Source: Bacteroidota bacterium (lineage in GTDB: Bacteria > Bacteroidota > Ignavibacteria > Palsa-1295). Taken from it: a stretch of 64,000 nucleotides of DNA. Location: contig JAFDZW010000002.1 of the NCBI GenBank assembly GCA_018266755.1, positions 353,166 through 417,165 of the forward strand. Direction: 5' to 3'. The notes under the pieces were generated by a model. It made no database searches and was not told the DNA's origin. It was given only the letters and a program-made list of their open reading frames with translations. Both the position numbers and the translations under genes were made by a program. Positions 45,827 to 55,124 of this stretch are shown in pieces. Numbering within the stretch: the first letter of the stretch is position 1; every line of letters begins with the position of its first letter.

Positions 45827-46591
45827 TTAATTCAATTTCTTATCCGATATTGTCAATCTGGTGCTGCAGAATTGGACCGCGGCGAGCGCATCGGTCATCC
45901 CCCGATCTCGACAATCAGAAGGAGCGACCCCAAAACGTGATTTGAAATCACGAGTGAATGTAGGATGACTACGATATCCGACAGACCATGCAATACTACA
46001 AATTGTCTCCGGCGTGCTATATATTAAATCATGGGCTAATCTCAATCGTAATTCTCTTATTATCCTTGTGGGCGTATCGCCTAAATCGATCTTGCAATGC
46101 CTGAGCAAGCTGGAGATAGACATCCCGAGAGATATACGTGTTTTTTGAAGCGCGATCTGAACAGGGAGACTCATATTCTCTAGGATGGAACGTAACATCC
46201 GGTAACTCAATTCTGTTGAATTGTCAAGTCGAACGGGCAATAGCTGGTCTCGGAATACATCGATCAACGTCGGGATTTCCAGATTTGATGCTTCTATCCG
46301 CAGAGCCAATGGAAAGCGTTTCTCCATGATTCTCTCGAGTAATGCCGACCTTGCCGGCGCACGAACCGGATCCACGAAGTAGAATGGGACGTACAGTTCT
46401 AGTGCCTCAACTCGGAGTGATGTTGTCCCATCGAACACAAGAGGAGTGTAGCCTAAATTAACGATAGCAATTACTTCGTTAACTTCGCCTGCGGCAATTG
46501 TCTCTGAAGACCGAACGAAGGGCACTACCAGTTTCATAGTTGATACAACTGTTCCTTTTGATAAACTGAGAAGTAACACATAGATCTTCAA
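45827..46591 (-). CDS. AraC-family transcriptional regulator
   Basis: The protein has 254 residues from a TTG start at 46591, preferred because AGGGGGAG lies 3-10 nt upstream; an ATG at 46537 is the alternative. The C-terminal double HTH is visible: ISLGMSISSLLRHCKIDLGDTPTRIIRELRLRLAHDLI and then ETICSIAWSVGYRSHPTFTRDFKSRFGVAPSDCR, the AraC signature. The N-terminal 150 residues are a ligand or dimerization domain of no recognised type. It lies between two paralogous unknown genes and probably controls them. Confidence 0.88.
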   Translation of the reverse strand: MKIYVLLLSLSKGTVVSTMKLVVPFVRSSETIAAGEVNEVIAIVNLGYTPLVFDGTTSLRVEALELYVPFYFVDPVRAPARSALLERIMEKRFPLALRIEASNLEIPTLIDVFRDQLLPVRLDNSTELSYRMLRSILENMSLPVQIALQKTRISLGMSISSLLRHCKIDLGDTPTRIIRELRLRLAHDLIYSTPETICSIAWSVGYRSHPTFTRDFKSRFGVAPSDCRDRGMTDALAAVQFCSTRLTISDKKLN

Positions 46592-46651
46592 TATCTCCCC
46601 CTTAGCAACACACTGATGCTGTGGGACTGCTTGAATCCATTTTTCTGATGG

Positions 46652-47722
46652 CTATGGGACAATATTCCACACCGTCTCATACATATAGTAGTTTCCTCGT
46701 ACATCAATTGCACGCAGGCCCATCCGATATCTACCTTGACGCTTCAGCGTCAGAAACATTGTTGCCGGCCCCGTATAACCTCCGGTGGCGAATTCGATGA
46801 CTGGGATCGTCCCCTGACAATCTCCTCTTGTACCAGCATCAAATTGGAAACCTAACTGCAAATTCGAATACGTCAGAGTACCAAGGTTTAGGTCAATCGC
46901 CATCTGCCATCTAACTCCTGCTCGAAGAAAGATAGTATTTTCCAGAGGTAGAGGGTTGGAGGACTGCAGGTTTGCGGTGTCATGCGAAAATGTCCACTGT
47001 TGTGCATTGGCAACAGCCAGTTGATCATCAAGTCTCAGAGCCGTACATAGTGGGTCGCTATTCAGAGCAAATTGAGTGCCATTCCAGCCTCCAATATTAG
47101 CGCCTGGATACAAGATGGGATTGGAAGGTGACACTGAAACCTTGAAAGTAAAAGTGAAAGTCCCCCCGCTTGTTCCGTTCCCAGAAGGTAATTGGAGAGG
47201 ATCACCATCAAGGATTCTTGTCCCGCCTGCAAAAGTCACATGTGGCGGCCCTGCTGCACCTATGAGGGTAACACTGTACGTCCCAACCCCAAAGGGTACA
47301 AATGCCGTGAACCTCGCTACGTTCGCACTGGGAACGCTGACAGTTCCGGCGACGCCTGCCCCACCAGTGGTAACCGTAAAACTCGCAGTAGTGACACTTG
47401 CGGCGTCCACAGCACTACTAAATGTAATATCAATCACCTGAGGATTACCAGCCAGTGCCGTCTCAAGCGTAACGATATCTGTCGGCATGTTGGCTAACGT
47501 CTGTATCGGACCTAGACTTGATATCGAAACACCTGTTACCTGACCAATAGGAAGTACCCTTGAGGTAGGCGTTCGAAAGGTTGTGCTATTAACTCTTGAT
47601 CCCGTCTCAATCGGGTTCGTCCCCGCGATCATCTGACAGTTTGCTAGAATGTCAACCGGATCGACAGGTGCAAAATCTTGCCAATCATTCCAGTTTGCCA
47701 AACGCATCGGAGTGCAGTTCAT
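46652..47722 (-). CDS. unknown beta-rich protein with Ig-like insertion, paralogue of the protein at 45.0-45.7 kb
   Basis: The protein has 356 residues. The N-terminus (MNCTPMRLANWNDWQDFAPVDPVDILANCQMIAGT) and the last 140 residues (from LRLDDQLAVANAQQWTFSHDTANL to YMYETVWNIVP) match the 210-residue neighbour. Between them sits an extra Big/Ig-like module (IDITFSSAVDAASVTTASFTVTTGGAGVAGTVSV...YSVTLIGAAGP). It lacks a signal peptide. Function is unknown. Confidence 0.65.
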   Translation of the reverse strand: MNCTPMRLANWNDWQDFAPVDPVDILANCQMIAGTNPIETGSRVNSTTFRTPTSRVLPIGQVTGVSISSLGPIQTLANMPTDIVTLETALAGNPQVIDITFSSAVDAASVTTASFTVTTGGAGVAGTVSVPSANVARFTAFVPFGVGTYSVTLIGAAGPPHVTFAGGTRILDGDPLQLPSGNGTSGGTFTFTFKVSVSPSNPILYPGANIGGWNGTQFALNSDPLCTALRLDDQLAVANAQQWTFSHDTANLQSSNPLPLENTIFLRAGVRWQMAIDLNLGTLTYSNLQLGFQFDAGTRGDCQGTIPVIEFATGGYTGPATMFLTLKRQGRYRMGLRAIDVRGNYYMYETVWNIVP

Positions 47723-47796
47723 AAGAATACTTGCTTAATGTGTTATTGTGTTGGTTAATCTCTAAATATCCCCAAAGTACCACATGGGCCGTTCGA

Positions 47797-50700
47797 CTAA
47801 TGATCATCCACAAGCATGGTAGACAAATATCTACTCCCATTGCGGACCAGCAAAAGGTAAACACCTCGGAATAATGGCCGTTCGAGGTTAAGGACGAATC
47901 CGTTACTCATAACATCCGCCCTTGCTGTACCAGAATCAAAGACACACCGTCCCAACAGATCGAATAACTGGCATGAGACCTCGACCGGACTCTCGAAGGA
48001 ACCCCTTACGAACAGATGTACTCCATCCGTGAAGGCAGTGATAACCGACGCCGGACTCTTCGAATCCGACCCGACGGATGAAGAACCGCTGAACGAGCCG
48101 GACAATATTCCAAAGCTGGAATCAACTGTATTTCCCCCGCCCTCGATCTGGAACGCAGCACCGATAGATCCATTACGCATGGCAAACCGTGCAGGATACG
48201 GCTTGGTCACGTCGGGTTTGAACGTGATATCGTACCAAACACTGTCGTTCGCGCTGAGACTGAATGCAGAAGATACCGGATGCTGCGAATTCGTTATCAA
48301 GAAGTCCGACGCATCTACCCCGCCGATAATGACAGACGGGACGGTCACAGAATGGCTCGCATCATGATTGACAAGATACACCCGCAAGGTTTGCTCGGGC
48401 GATGCCAACGTGGAGTCAACGGAGAACGCGATGACACCGGGCGAGAATCTGCAAGAGCCTCCGAATCCGGGCGCAAGCAGAGAAGTGGTGCTCTTCGATA
48501 GCGACTGAAGCTCGGTCGTCGAAGCCATGTTCGTTACCCAATGCACGATCGCAGAGTGTGCGTTACGATCATACGGTGAGTAACAGAGTGTTGCACTTAC
48601 TGCTGCTCCCGGAGGAATCGTCAGAGGAAACGCAGCTTCAGATGATGCCGCAAGATGAAAATTCGCTGTATCTCCCGTAACGGCCGCTGAAGACACAACC
48701 AGTGGCAATGTCCCGACATTTCTCAGCAATACAGTATCGCAACTGACATGACCGGAATCAGTAGCATCGAAGGTGATATCGCTCGCCTTGAGAATCGGCG
48801 AGAGGCCCTTCCCCCGGAGCACGTAGTCGAAGGATCGGCCGCAATCGGAATAGACCCGTAGCGTGGCAGTCGAGGTTACCGTGTCCAACGCATGATAGCA
48901 GACCGGAATGTTGAGGGCACCACCTGTTGGCAAAGAGATGGGGAATGTCCCGACCGATCCATTCACCGTGAACCGACCAAGCGCCCCCACGATTCGCAAA
49001 GAGTCAATGCGTACGCTGACTCCAGCGGTCGTTGTGGCATTCGATACCTTGACGATCCCGCATACCTCGGAATCAATAGAATGGGCCCCAAACGTGAACG
49101 ACTGTGCCGAGAGTTGAGCGAGCGAGCCGGTCGCACTCGCGCTCACGGCTGTCGTAGCGGAAAGGGTGAACGTCTTCGACGCGCCGGAATTGTCATAGAC
49201 TCGTACGACAGCGGTAGCTGAGTCCGCCGGGTTGACGATCGACACGCTGAAGCAATACTCGGCATCGCTACCCGGGAGCAGTATCTCCCCTTTCCCAAGC
49301 GGATCCCGAGTTGGGTCGATCTGTACATTCCTCGAGATAGGTAATGGGCTTGTATACGTATTGTCCGGATAGTTGACCAGTTCGATGTAGCGGATCCCGG
49401 AATTCGTCGAGCCTGTGCCATGCACACAGATATCCCATACTCCACAGTTATTCGTGATCGTCGCCCCAAGCTTCGAGCCGCTCACCCCGAACTGACCATA
49501 CTGCATGCCGAGTGGATTCGCAAATTCAAACGGTACATCCGGGTAGATCGGCTGTGCTCCTGGCCAGGCATTCCCCTCTACAACCGGGGATTGGATCGCC
49601 GCGCCGAAGGTTGAATGTCGTGAAGGGTCTGCGGCCGGTGCAACATCCGTCAAGCGGAAGGTGCCGGAACCGTTAACAACGAGCAAGACCCCAACAAGTG
49701 CAGAATCCCCGGGAATAGTATTCCACGTTCGTTTAACGCCGAATCCTGCGCTCGTTAATGATGAGGCAGGTGCACCAGCATGACTGACAAGAATCTTCTG
49801 CCCGTTCCAATCGCTTCGAGGAGCCGTAATCAGCAGGTACATCGAACGAGTGTTGTTCTTTGAGGAAGGGTTGCTAAAATAGTATTCACTCTTCCATCGT
49901 GAACGTGGGATGATCGAAAGCATACTCGGCGCCGGGTTCGGCGGCCGCACCGCCTGCATGCTCTGGTCGTATTGCATCACACCAAACGGCTTGCCGTTCA
50001 CATCCTTCAGACCGAGTGCTACGGTGGTGGAGGGGAGATTTACAGAACTATAAGACGGTGTCGGCTGGGCCGTCGAGCTGCTCCCGTTCTGGATCAGCAC
50101 CGAATTGCCATTCCCTGGTAGACCGACGATCCGAATCTCGTCGCCTGTTCCAGGATCCCCCGAAGCGCTGCCTTCGTAGAAGGGCAACGTAACGTAGCCG
50201 GTACTGTCCCAGGCTTCAACCGGGATGATTTGCTCAATTACGTAATCACGCGCATCGTCAAAAGTCAGTTCATCCGCGCCATCGGTAGGAAATGCATTTT
50301 CATGACCACTTAACACACCGATCGGCTTATTCGCGGTGAGGAGTGTACCGGTAAGATCGAAGCTCGGGTCAGCCCCGCCGCTATATACCGTGTAGAACTG
50401 ACCGCGATTTAGCGTGACGGTAAATGGCTGAGGCTTGCCGTTCCCACCGGTTCCGCTGATCGCCCCGGGATGCCCGCCTGCCGTGGTCGTGGAAGGTGTG
50501 ATCGTAACTTCAGTACCATTCTCGGCAGCACTGACTTGAAAGAACCCTCTCGATGCGAACTGATTGATCATCCCGCCGCTTCCGTTCGGGTTGTCCAGGT
50601 AACTCTGAACCACATACCGCTTTCCCCAACAGGACACCGGAAGTGCAAGATAGGAACCACCGGTACATGCGCCGGTGCTGAGCATACTTACCGTGATCGG

Positions 50701-51084
50701 TGCTCGCGAAACGATATGTAATGTCCCATAGTGAACGGCTTCGCCATTCACGTATGAGTTACCAATTGCGCTGAGGTCAGGTGAGTAACTGGTCGTTGTT
50801 CCGGCCTTGATCGTCAGGGTACTTCCGTTCACAGCATTACCGCTTTCGTCAAAATAGGATACGTCCACGGAGTTATCGACCCCGCTGGTAATGAGTACGG
50901 CGACAGTGATCTGTGGAGTAAAACTGACCTGCACGCCTTGCTGACGCATGATCGACGGAGTAACGAACCCAAGAAAGTACTCGCGGCCATCGCTGGAGAT
51001 ACCGCCCTGTGCTTTCAATTGTGAGATTGCGCAAGATAAGAAGACGATGCCAAAAATCAGCAAACATAGCTTTCGCTTATTCAT
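47797..51084 (-). CDS. T9SS-secreted IgGFc-binding-like cell-surface protein
   Basis: From the ATG at 51084 the protein has 1095 residues and starts MNKRKLCLLIFGIVFLSCAISQLKA, a signal peptide. The first 450 residues have the IgGFc-binding N-terminal-like pattern: DGREYFLGFVTPS, GTTTSYSPDL, VHYGTLHIVSRAPITVSMLSTG, SYLALPVSCWGKRYVVQSYLD, GQFYTVYSGGADPSFDLTGTLLTANKPIGVLSGHENAFP. Several Ig/CHU_C-like beta-sandwich modules follow. The C-terminus ends in a T9SS type A domain (VSCQLFDLLGRCVFDSG, RGVYLLLVRNGSRYLSTMLV). It is inside the island, so the element carries cargo that uses the host secretion machine. Confidence 0.85.
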   Translation of the reverse strand: MNKRKLCLLIFGIVFLSCAISQLKAQGGISSDGREYFLGFVTPSIMRQQGVQVSFTPQITVAVLITSGVDNSVDVSYFDESGNAVNGSTLTIKAGTTTSYSPDLSAIGNSYVNGEAVHYGTLHIVSRAPITVSMLSTGACTGGSYLALPVSCWGKRYVVQSYLDNPNGSGGMINQFASRGFFQVSAAENGTEVTITPSTTTAGGHPGAISGTGGNGKPQPFTVTLNRGQFYTVYSGGADPSFDLTGTLLTANKPIGVLSGHENAFPTDGADELTFDDARDYVIEQIIPVEAWDSTGYVTLPFYEGSASGDPGTGDEIRIVGLPGNGNSVLIQNGSSSTAQPTPSYSSVNLPSTTVALGLKDVNGKPFGVMQYDQSMQAVRPPNPAPSMLSIIPRSRWKSEYYFSNPSSKNNTRSMYLLITAPRSDWNGQKILVSHAGAPASSLTSAGFGVKRTWNTIPGDSALVGVLLVVNGSGTFRLTDVAPAADPSRHSTFGAAIQSPVVEGNAWPGAQPIYPDVPFEFANPLGMQYGQFGVSGSKLGATITNNCGVWDICVHGTGSTNSGIRYIELVNYPDNTYTSPLPISRNVQIDPTRDPLGKGEILLPGSDAEYCFSVSIVNPADSATAVVRVYDNSGASKTFTLSATTAVSASATGSLAQLSAQSFTFGAHSIDSEVCGIVKVSNATTTAGVSVRIDSLRIVGALGRFTVNGSVGTFPISLPTGGALNIPVCYHALDTVTSTATLRVYSDCGRSFDYVLRGKGLSPILKASDITFDATDSGHVSCDTVLLRNVGTLPLVVSSAAVTGDTANFHLAASSEAAFPLTIPPGAAVSATLCYSPYDRNAHSAIVHWVTNMASTTELQSLSKSTTSLLAPGFGGSCRFSPGVIAFSVDSTLASPEQTLRVYLVNHDASHSVTVPSVIIGGVDASDFLITNSQHPVSSAFSLSANDSVWYDITFKPDVTKPYPARFAMRNGSIGAAFQIEGGGNTVDSSFGILSGSFSGSSSVGSDSKSPASVITAFTDGVHLFVRGSFESPVEVSCQLFDLLGRCVFDSGTARADVMSNGFVLNLERPLFRGVYLLLVRNGSRYLSTMLVDDH

Positions 51085-51281
51085 GATACAGGCGACTATG
51101 AAATGACCGAATACCGTTTGTGGGTACAAGAATTTAATTCCAGAACGCCATAGATTAGTTCCATATCGTACACAAATATTGAAGATACCTACCCTCTTGA
51201 CAGGTATTTGTAGGACTCCTCAGTGATCAATCCGGTGTTTGCGCCGTCAAGTAAGGTTCTTTTTGTCGGAGCTCTGTCGTG

Positions 51282-52505
51282 CTAAACGTATACTCCAATT
51301 GACCTCGTCAGCTTCTCGATCTGGTCAAACCCGCTCGTTGAGTCCCGCATCTTATGGTACGCACTCAATGTCGTACTAAGGTTAGCGTGTCGCGCAAATT
51401 TGGCCACCACCACCGGATCGGTTCCGCTGTCGATCAAGTGTTGGATCATCGAGTGACGGAGTGAGTGTAGGTCAAACCCGTCCGTCCTGATCCCAAGCGA
51501 TCGTGCAGCTAGCTTTACACGCCGAATAACCTGCTTTGTCAGAGAATCGGGGTAGTAATGGAAGCCTAATCGGTTGCAGAAAATGTACTCCGATTCCCGG
51601 ACCTCCTCCTTCGAATGTAGTCTCTTCAACTTGAGCTGAGACTCGATTGCCGTCCGGGCAAGCGAAGTCATCAGAATCGCTCCCTCACTCGCCGCATTCT
51701 TCAGTCGGTGCACTTCACTCGGCCGGATGATAATCGTTGAAGCAGCAAGATCGACGTCCCTGGTGGTCAAGTAGCATGCTTCCCCGCGTCTAAGAGCGCC
51801 ACCAAATAGTAGCAGGAAGTAGTTTGCGAACGTCGCATCGCAGAACTCTGTCTTCGGCATCGTTTCGTAGATCGCCATGACATCCTTAGGACTCAGGATG
51901 CCTCGCGGTCTCGGCTTGAACCTCTTCTTGAGTAGATGCTTGTCGATCTGATCGAAGGGGTTTGCGCCGATCAACCCGTCCCGCACCGCACGAGCGAATG
52001 CTGCATGAAGATAGCGATAGTTGATCACTGCCATAGCTGGGTTCTTGAGATACTTAAACACGAAGCTGCGAACGTCTGTCACGGAGAGGTCCTGCAGCAG
52101 TCTCCCCTTCCCGGAGTATTTGACGAATTCGGCAAACGCCCGCGTTATCCCTGAGATCGAAGAACGGCTAAGATGCTCCGCTTCCCTCTCTGCAATGTAG
52201 TGCTTCCCAAAATCTCTCAATGTTAATGGCGCACCAGGATCGTGGTTCTCGTTGAAATCGGCGAGAATACGAAGCCGTGCTTGGTGTGCCTTGCTCAGGG
52301 CATTTGGAGCAGTAACAAGTACTTCAGTGGACTTCTTGAGATGGCGTCGCTGCCCTGTTCTAGGATCAGTGAGCGTCACTTTGACATAGTAGCAGGAGCG
52401 CCCAGAGGCAACGAACGGATTACCGACAGAGATATGCTGAGACATGAGTTGTTTGGATCTGGAAAACTCATTCGAACCACCCAACGACCCGCGCTCTCGA
52501 TCCAT
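51282..52505 (-). CDS. int: tyrosine recombinase/integrase of the tRNA-Lys island
   Basis: The catalytic residues are all present: Arg in GGALRRGEAC, Lys in HRLKNAASEG, HxxR in LHSLRHSMIQHL, second His in FARHANLSTTL and Tyr in SAYHKMRD. A core-binding domain (LRDFGKHYIAEREAEHLSRSSISGITRAFAEFV) precedes them. The start is uncertain: ATG 52505, or ATG 52445, which matches the shorter N-terminus of its internal paralogue. It lies 150 bp from the right attachment repeat and reads inward, the normal arrangement, so this is the enzyme that integrates the island at tRNA-Lys. Confidence 0.93.
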   Translation of the reverse strand: MDRERGSLGGSNEFSRSKQLMSQHISVGNPFVASGRSCYYVKVTLTDPRTGQRRHLKKSTEVLVTAPNALSKAHQARLRILADFNENHDPGAPLTLRDFGKHYIAEREAEHLSRSSISGITRAFAEFVKYSGKGRLLQDLSVTDVRSFVFKYLKNPAMAVINYRYLHAAFARAVRDGLIGANPFDQIDKHLLKKRFKPRPRGILSPKDVMAIYETMPKTEFCDATFANYFLLLFGGALRRGEACYLTTRDVDLAASTIIIRPSEVHRLKNAASEGAILMTSLARTAIESQLKLKRLHSKEEVRESEYIFCNRLGFHYYPDSLTKQVIRRVKLAARSLGIRTDGFDLHSLRHSMIQHLIDSGTDPVVVAKFARHANLSTTLSAYHKMRDSTSGFDQIEKLTRSIGVYV

Positions 52506-52518
52506 CAACGATGTTCAA

Positions 52519-52614
52519 GTTCTCACGGGGCGTTTGCGATCCCGTTCGTGCGTCCCTGACCGGTTTATACTCGTTCTTTGACCCGTCATTTCGGTTCTCA
52601 TCGTCGGTTCTCAT
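52519..52614 (+). repeat. GTTCTCAT repeats, probable arm-type sites (right)
   Basis: GTTCTCAT occurs at 52594-52601 and 52607-52614, with the variant GTTCTCAC at 52519-52526, all in the orientation of the three left-end copies. The 13-bp spacing of the inner pair equals that of two left copies. They lie 41-136 bp from the right attachment repeat. Confidence 0.6.
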
Positions 52615-52654
52615 TCTGCCTCAAAGTGGCGTCACGACGCGGTTCATCCATTTT

Positions 52655-52697
52655 CTCTTAATCAGTGGGTCGACGGTTCGAGTCCGTCAGGAAGCAC
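52655..52697 (+). repeat. right attachment-site repeat (partial tRNA-Lys copy)
   Basis: This is the second copy of the 43-bp direct repeat, covering the anticodon loop to the tRNA 3' end. The 5' half of the tRNA is missing, so it is not a gene. It marks the right boundary of the island. Confidence 0.93.
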
Positions 52698-52704
52698 CCC
52701 AAAA

Positions 52705-52733
52705 AAAAGCCGGGCCAATGGCCCGGCTTTTTT
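52705..52733 (+). terminator. terminator, probably the original tRNA-Lys terminator
   Basis: Stem GCCGGGCC/GGCCCGGC (loop AAT between the pairing arms) is followed by TTTTTT and preceded by an A run, so it can work on both strands. It sits 12 bp past the partial tRNA copy, where the tRNA terminator would have been before insertion, and also downstream of the minus-strand lipoprotein gene. Confidence 0.85.
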
Positions 52734-52754
52734 GTATTCAGTAAATCGGTTTGC

Positions 52755-55124
52755 TTATTTCAGCTTCCAGATTCTGATCGATGTGTTGCTGCTGGCCGCG
52801 ATGGTGGATTCATCTCGGCTGGCCGCGATCGTGTGAACATATGAGTTCGAATCGCTGAGCAGTCGGATCGTAGAAGTGCCGCTGGCAATATTTGTCGCTC
52901 GGACAATCGCCGCGCCATTTAGATGGTCAGTCGAATAGAAGAGATTCTTCGTAATCTGGTAATTGTACTCACGACCCGTAAGGGGAAGTGCGACAGTACC
53001 GATCAACTGCCCGCTCTTGGTATCGTAGCAAGAAAACGTTGAGTTATCCGGTGAATGCGCAACCGTCTCGCCGTCCTCCGAGGTTACCATCGAGTACGAA
53101 CTGCCCGTTACCTGGAAGTTACGGACTTGCGTGTTCGATCCGACCGACCATACGTAGTCACTGGCCGGTGTACCATAGTCGGTATAGACGATTTCGTTCG
53201 AGCTTCGAATCAGCCCAAACCGAGAGATCGAATCCTGCATCGTAGAGAATGTCGGCGTAATCGTGGAGACGGTCGAGCCATCGCTTACTGCATATACCGT
53301 CACTGGCGACGGAGTGCCCATTGTATTCACCAAACCGGCGATCACCTTCGTGCCGTCATCGTAGAAGTGTGGTGATGCAAGTTTCGGCTTTGTGAACAGC
53401 AACGATCCGGTCGCGCCGGTAATGTCATAGACATCGGTATGTCCCCACGGTCCGGTGGAAATCATCAGTCGTTTGTTGTCAGCGCTGAACTCAATTTGAT
53501 TGGAGTATTCGTTCTGCGACAGAGCGATTGTACTGACAACATTCCCGGTCTTGGTATCGTAGATATTCACCGTCCCATCTGAAATCCAGCCTGCAAGCAA
53601 CGATCCATCGTGCGACAGCTCGATAAATGTTGGAATTGCGTTTTTCCCGGTGAACTTCACGTCAAGGAATGTTGGGGTCCCGTTGCCACAGATTTTGATT
53701 GTCCCGACATCGCGCAACTCGCCCTGGCCGAGCGCCGGAACCGCGATAGTCTGGGCCTGGTCGCCATTGACATTCATGGCGTCGAGATTCAGCGCAACAG
53801 TCGCAGGCACCTGGAATGTGAAGTCGCCGGTCTTCGTGTAAAAGTACGTGGACGTTGTACCGGCGGTTGCGTACACCAATCCCTCGGCGGCCGTGTCGCT
53901 ACAGTTATTGAGCACGCCTTTGATCGACGCCGGACACGGTGAATCGAGACTGATATCTCCCATATCGAACTTCTGACCGGACGTAATATTGACCTTAATC
54001 GGATTATTGATCCAATAGAGTCCTTGATTCTTCGCCGAACGAATATCTACGAGCACATCGCGGTTTGCCGGGAATCGGTAGAAATGCAACTTCCCGTCCG
54101 GCCCCGTCTTCCCCCCCGGATGGACGAAGTACTTTCCGGGTGCATCGTCACCAACGATCGTAATCGTGACTCCCTCGATCGGCACACCATTACACACGAC
54201 GCGCAAATAGACGTCTCCGTTTGCACCAAATGAGCCGGTCGAATCGAAATAGTCAAGATTCCAATCGGTGAAGTGCGAAACCTTGCCGACATACTTCCCG
54301 CCTGCAAGCGTTGCAGAACCGTCCTGCTTCCACTTCCCGAGCGTTTCATCGAAATACCACAATGGCATCGATGTCGGAGCCTTGGGATCGATCGGTTGCG
54401 GATACGACAGTGTCGCCGGCTTTGCAGGATTGAGCTGCAACTGTTGTCCGGCAGAACCGAGGATCGCAACGCGCAGTACTCCGCAGCTAATGAGTCCGAC
54501 GGTGTTGCCACTTGTCGTCTGCGCTACGTTGTCGCCGGGGAAATAATCGAAATAATCGACATTGCGAGGATCGAGAAACCGTGCGGCAACATTCACCGTG
54601 CCGTTGTACGGTGCACCGGACCCATCGACAAAACTCCCTGGCTGGAAGACAACCTGCGCAGCACCACTGACGTTGACTGTGCCGCCTGCCGAAGCATTGA
54701 CGGTACCGGTCGTTACGAGTTGCATCATCGCGGCGTCGATGCGCGTCACACCGCCGGAACGCGGTTCGACCGCCTTTGCCGCATCGAAGTAGCCGCTACG
54801 TCGAGCGATGATCACGGCCCGACTCGACGGTACCGAAGCATTTCTGATGATATAAAAACCACGGCTATCGGTCGTAGCCGACCCCGTACCGGCGCTGATC
54901 TGCACTCCGGAGAGCGGCATGCCGGATTCATCGAGGACACGCCCATAGATCGTCGTGGTTACAGGCTGCCCTTCCGCACCGATCACGGTTTGCGTCGCAT
55001 CGGTCGTACTGGATTTACATCCGATCTGTACCAGACCGGCCAACAACAACACAGTAAGCATTACACCGTACCGCCGAACCGTGCCGACGAGCGCATCAAT
55101 GTATGCAGGACTTGTACTCTTCAT
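52755..55124 (-). CDS. lipoprotein with carboxypeptidase-regulatory-like domain and beta-propeller
   Basis: The protein has 789 residues. A lipoprotein signal ends VLLLAGLVQIGC (Cys about 36). Residues near 55-120 form a CarboxypepD_reg-like domain (TIYGRVLDESGMPLSGVQISAGTGSATTDSRGFYIIRNA, RRSGYFDAAKAVEP). A further region has FVDGSGAPYNGTVNVAARFLDPRN and repeated GVxNNC/VTI-type modules. The last 300 residues are a WD40/YVTN-like propeller (LLAGWISDGTVNIYDTKTGNVVSTIAL, NQIEFSADNKRLMIST, TIAASSNTSIRIWKLK). It is predicted to be periplasmic or surface exposed. No enzyme residues are evident. Confidence 0.82.
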   Translation of the reverse strand: MKSTSPAYIDALVGTVRRYGVMLTVLLLAGLVQIGCKSSTTDATQTVIGAEGQPVTTTIYGRVLDESGMPLSGVQISAGTGSATTDSRGFYIIRNASVPSSRAVIIARRSGYFDAAKAVEPRSGGVTRIDAAMMQLVTTGTVNASAGGTVNVSGAAQVVFQPGSFVDGSGAPYNGTVNVAARFLDPRNVDYFDYFPGDNVAQTTSGNTVGLISCGVLRVAILGSAGQQLQLNPAKPATLSYPQPIDPKAPTSMPLWYFDETLGKWKQDGSATLAGGKYVGKVSHFTDWNLDYFDSTGSFGANGDVYLRVVCNGVPIEGVTITIVGDDAPGKYFVHPGGKTGPDGKLHFYRFPANRDVLVDIRSAKNQGLYWINNPIKVNITSGQKFDMGDISLDSPCPASIKGVLNNCSDTAAEGLVYATAGTTSTYFYTKTGDFTFQVPATVALNLDAMNVNGDQAQTIAVPALGQGELRDVGTIKICGNGTPTFLDVKFTGKNAIPTFIELSHDGSLLAGWISDGTVNIYDTKTGNVVSTIALSQNEYSNQIEFSADNKRLMISTGPWGHTDVYDITGATGSLLFTKPKLASPHFYDDGTKVIAGLVNTMGTPSPVTVYAVSDGSTVSTITPTFSTMQDSISRFGLIRSSNEIVYTDYGTPASDYVWSVGSNTQVRNFQVTGSSYSMVTSEDGETVAHSPDNSTFSCYDTKSGQLIGTVALPLTGREYNYQITKNLFYSTDHLNGAAIVRATNIASGTSTIRLLSDSNSYVHTIAASRDESTIAASSNTSIRIWKLK

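Larger units (their letters stand above)
15701..52697. mobile_element. 37-kb integrative genomic (defence) island in tRNA-Lys
   Basis: The island is bounded by a 43-bp perfect direct repeat of the tRNA-Lys 3' half, at 15701-15743 and 52655-52697. A tyrosine recombinase gene lies just inside the right end, the usual arrangement for tRNA-integrated elements. Short GTTCTCAT repeats lie inside both ends. Content is accessory: Qat and Gabija defence systems, replication-type proteins, a second recombinase, an XRE regulator, a decayed IS3 element, frameshifted genes and many unknowns. Conjugation genes and phage structural genes are not recognisable, so it is more like a mobilizable or satellite-type island than a complete ICE or prophage. 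The 38.6-47.7 kb part looks AT-richer than the flanks by eye. Confidence 0.93.

Noticed and set aside
52655-52697. A second tRNA-Lys gene
   Set aside because: Only the anticodon loop to the 3' end is present; the 5' acceptor strand, D-arm and 5' anticodon arm are missing, so it is the attachment duplicate.
52511-52744. Small plus-strand frame across the right attachment site
   Set aside because: It runs through the tRNA fragment and terminator and has no coding character.
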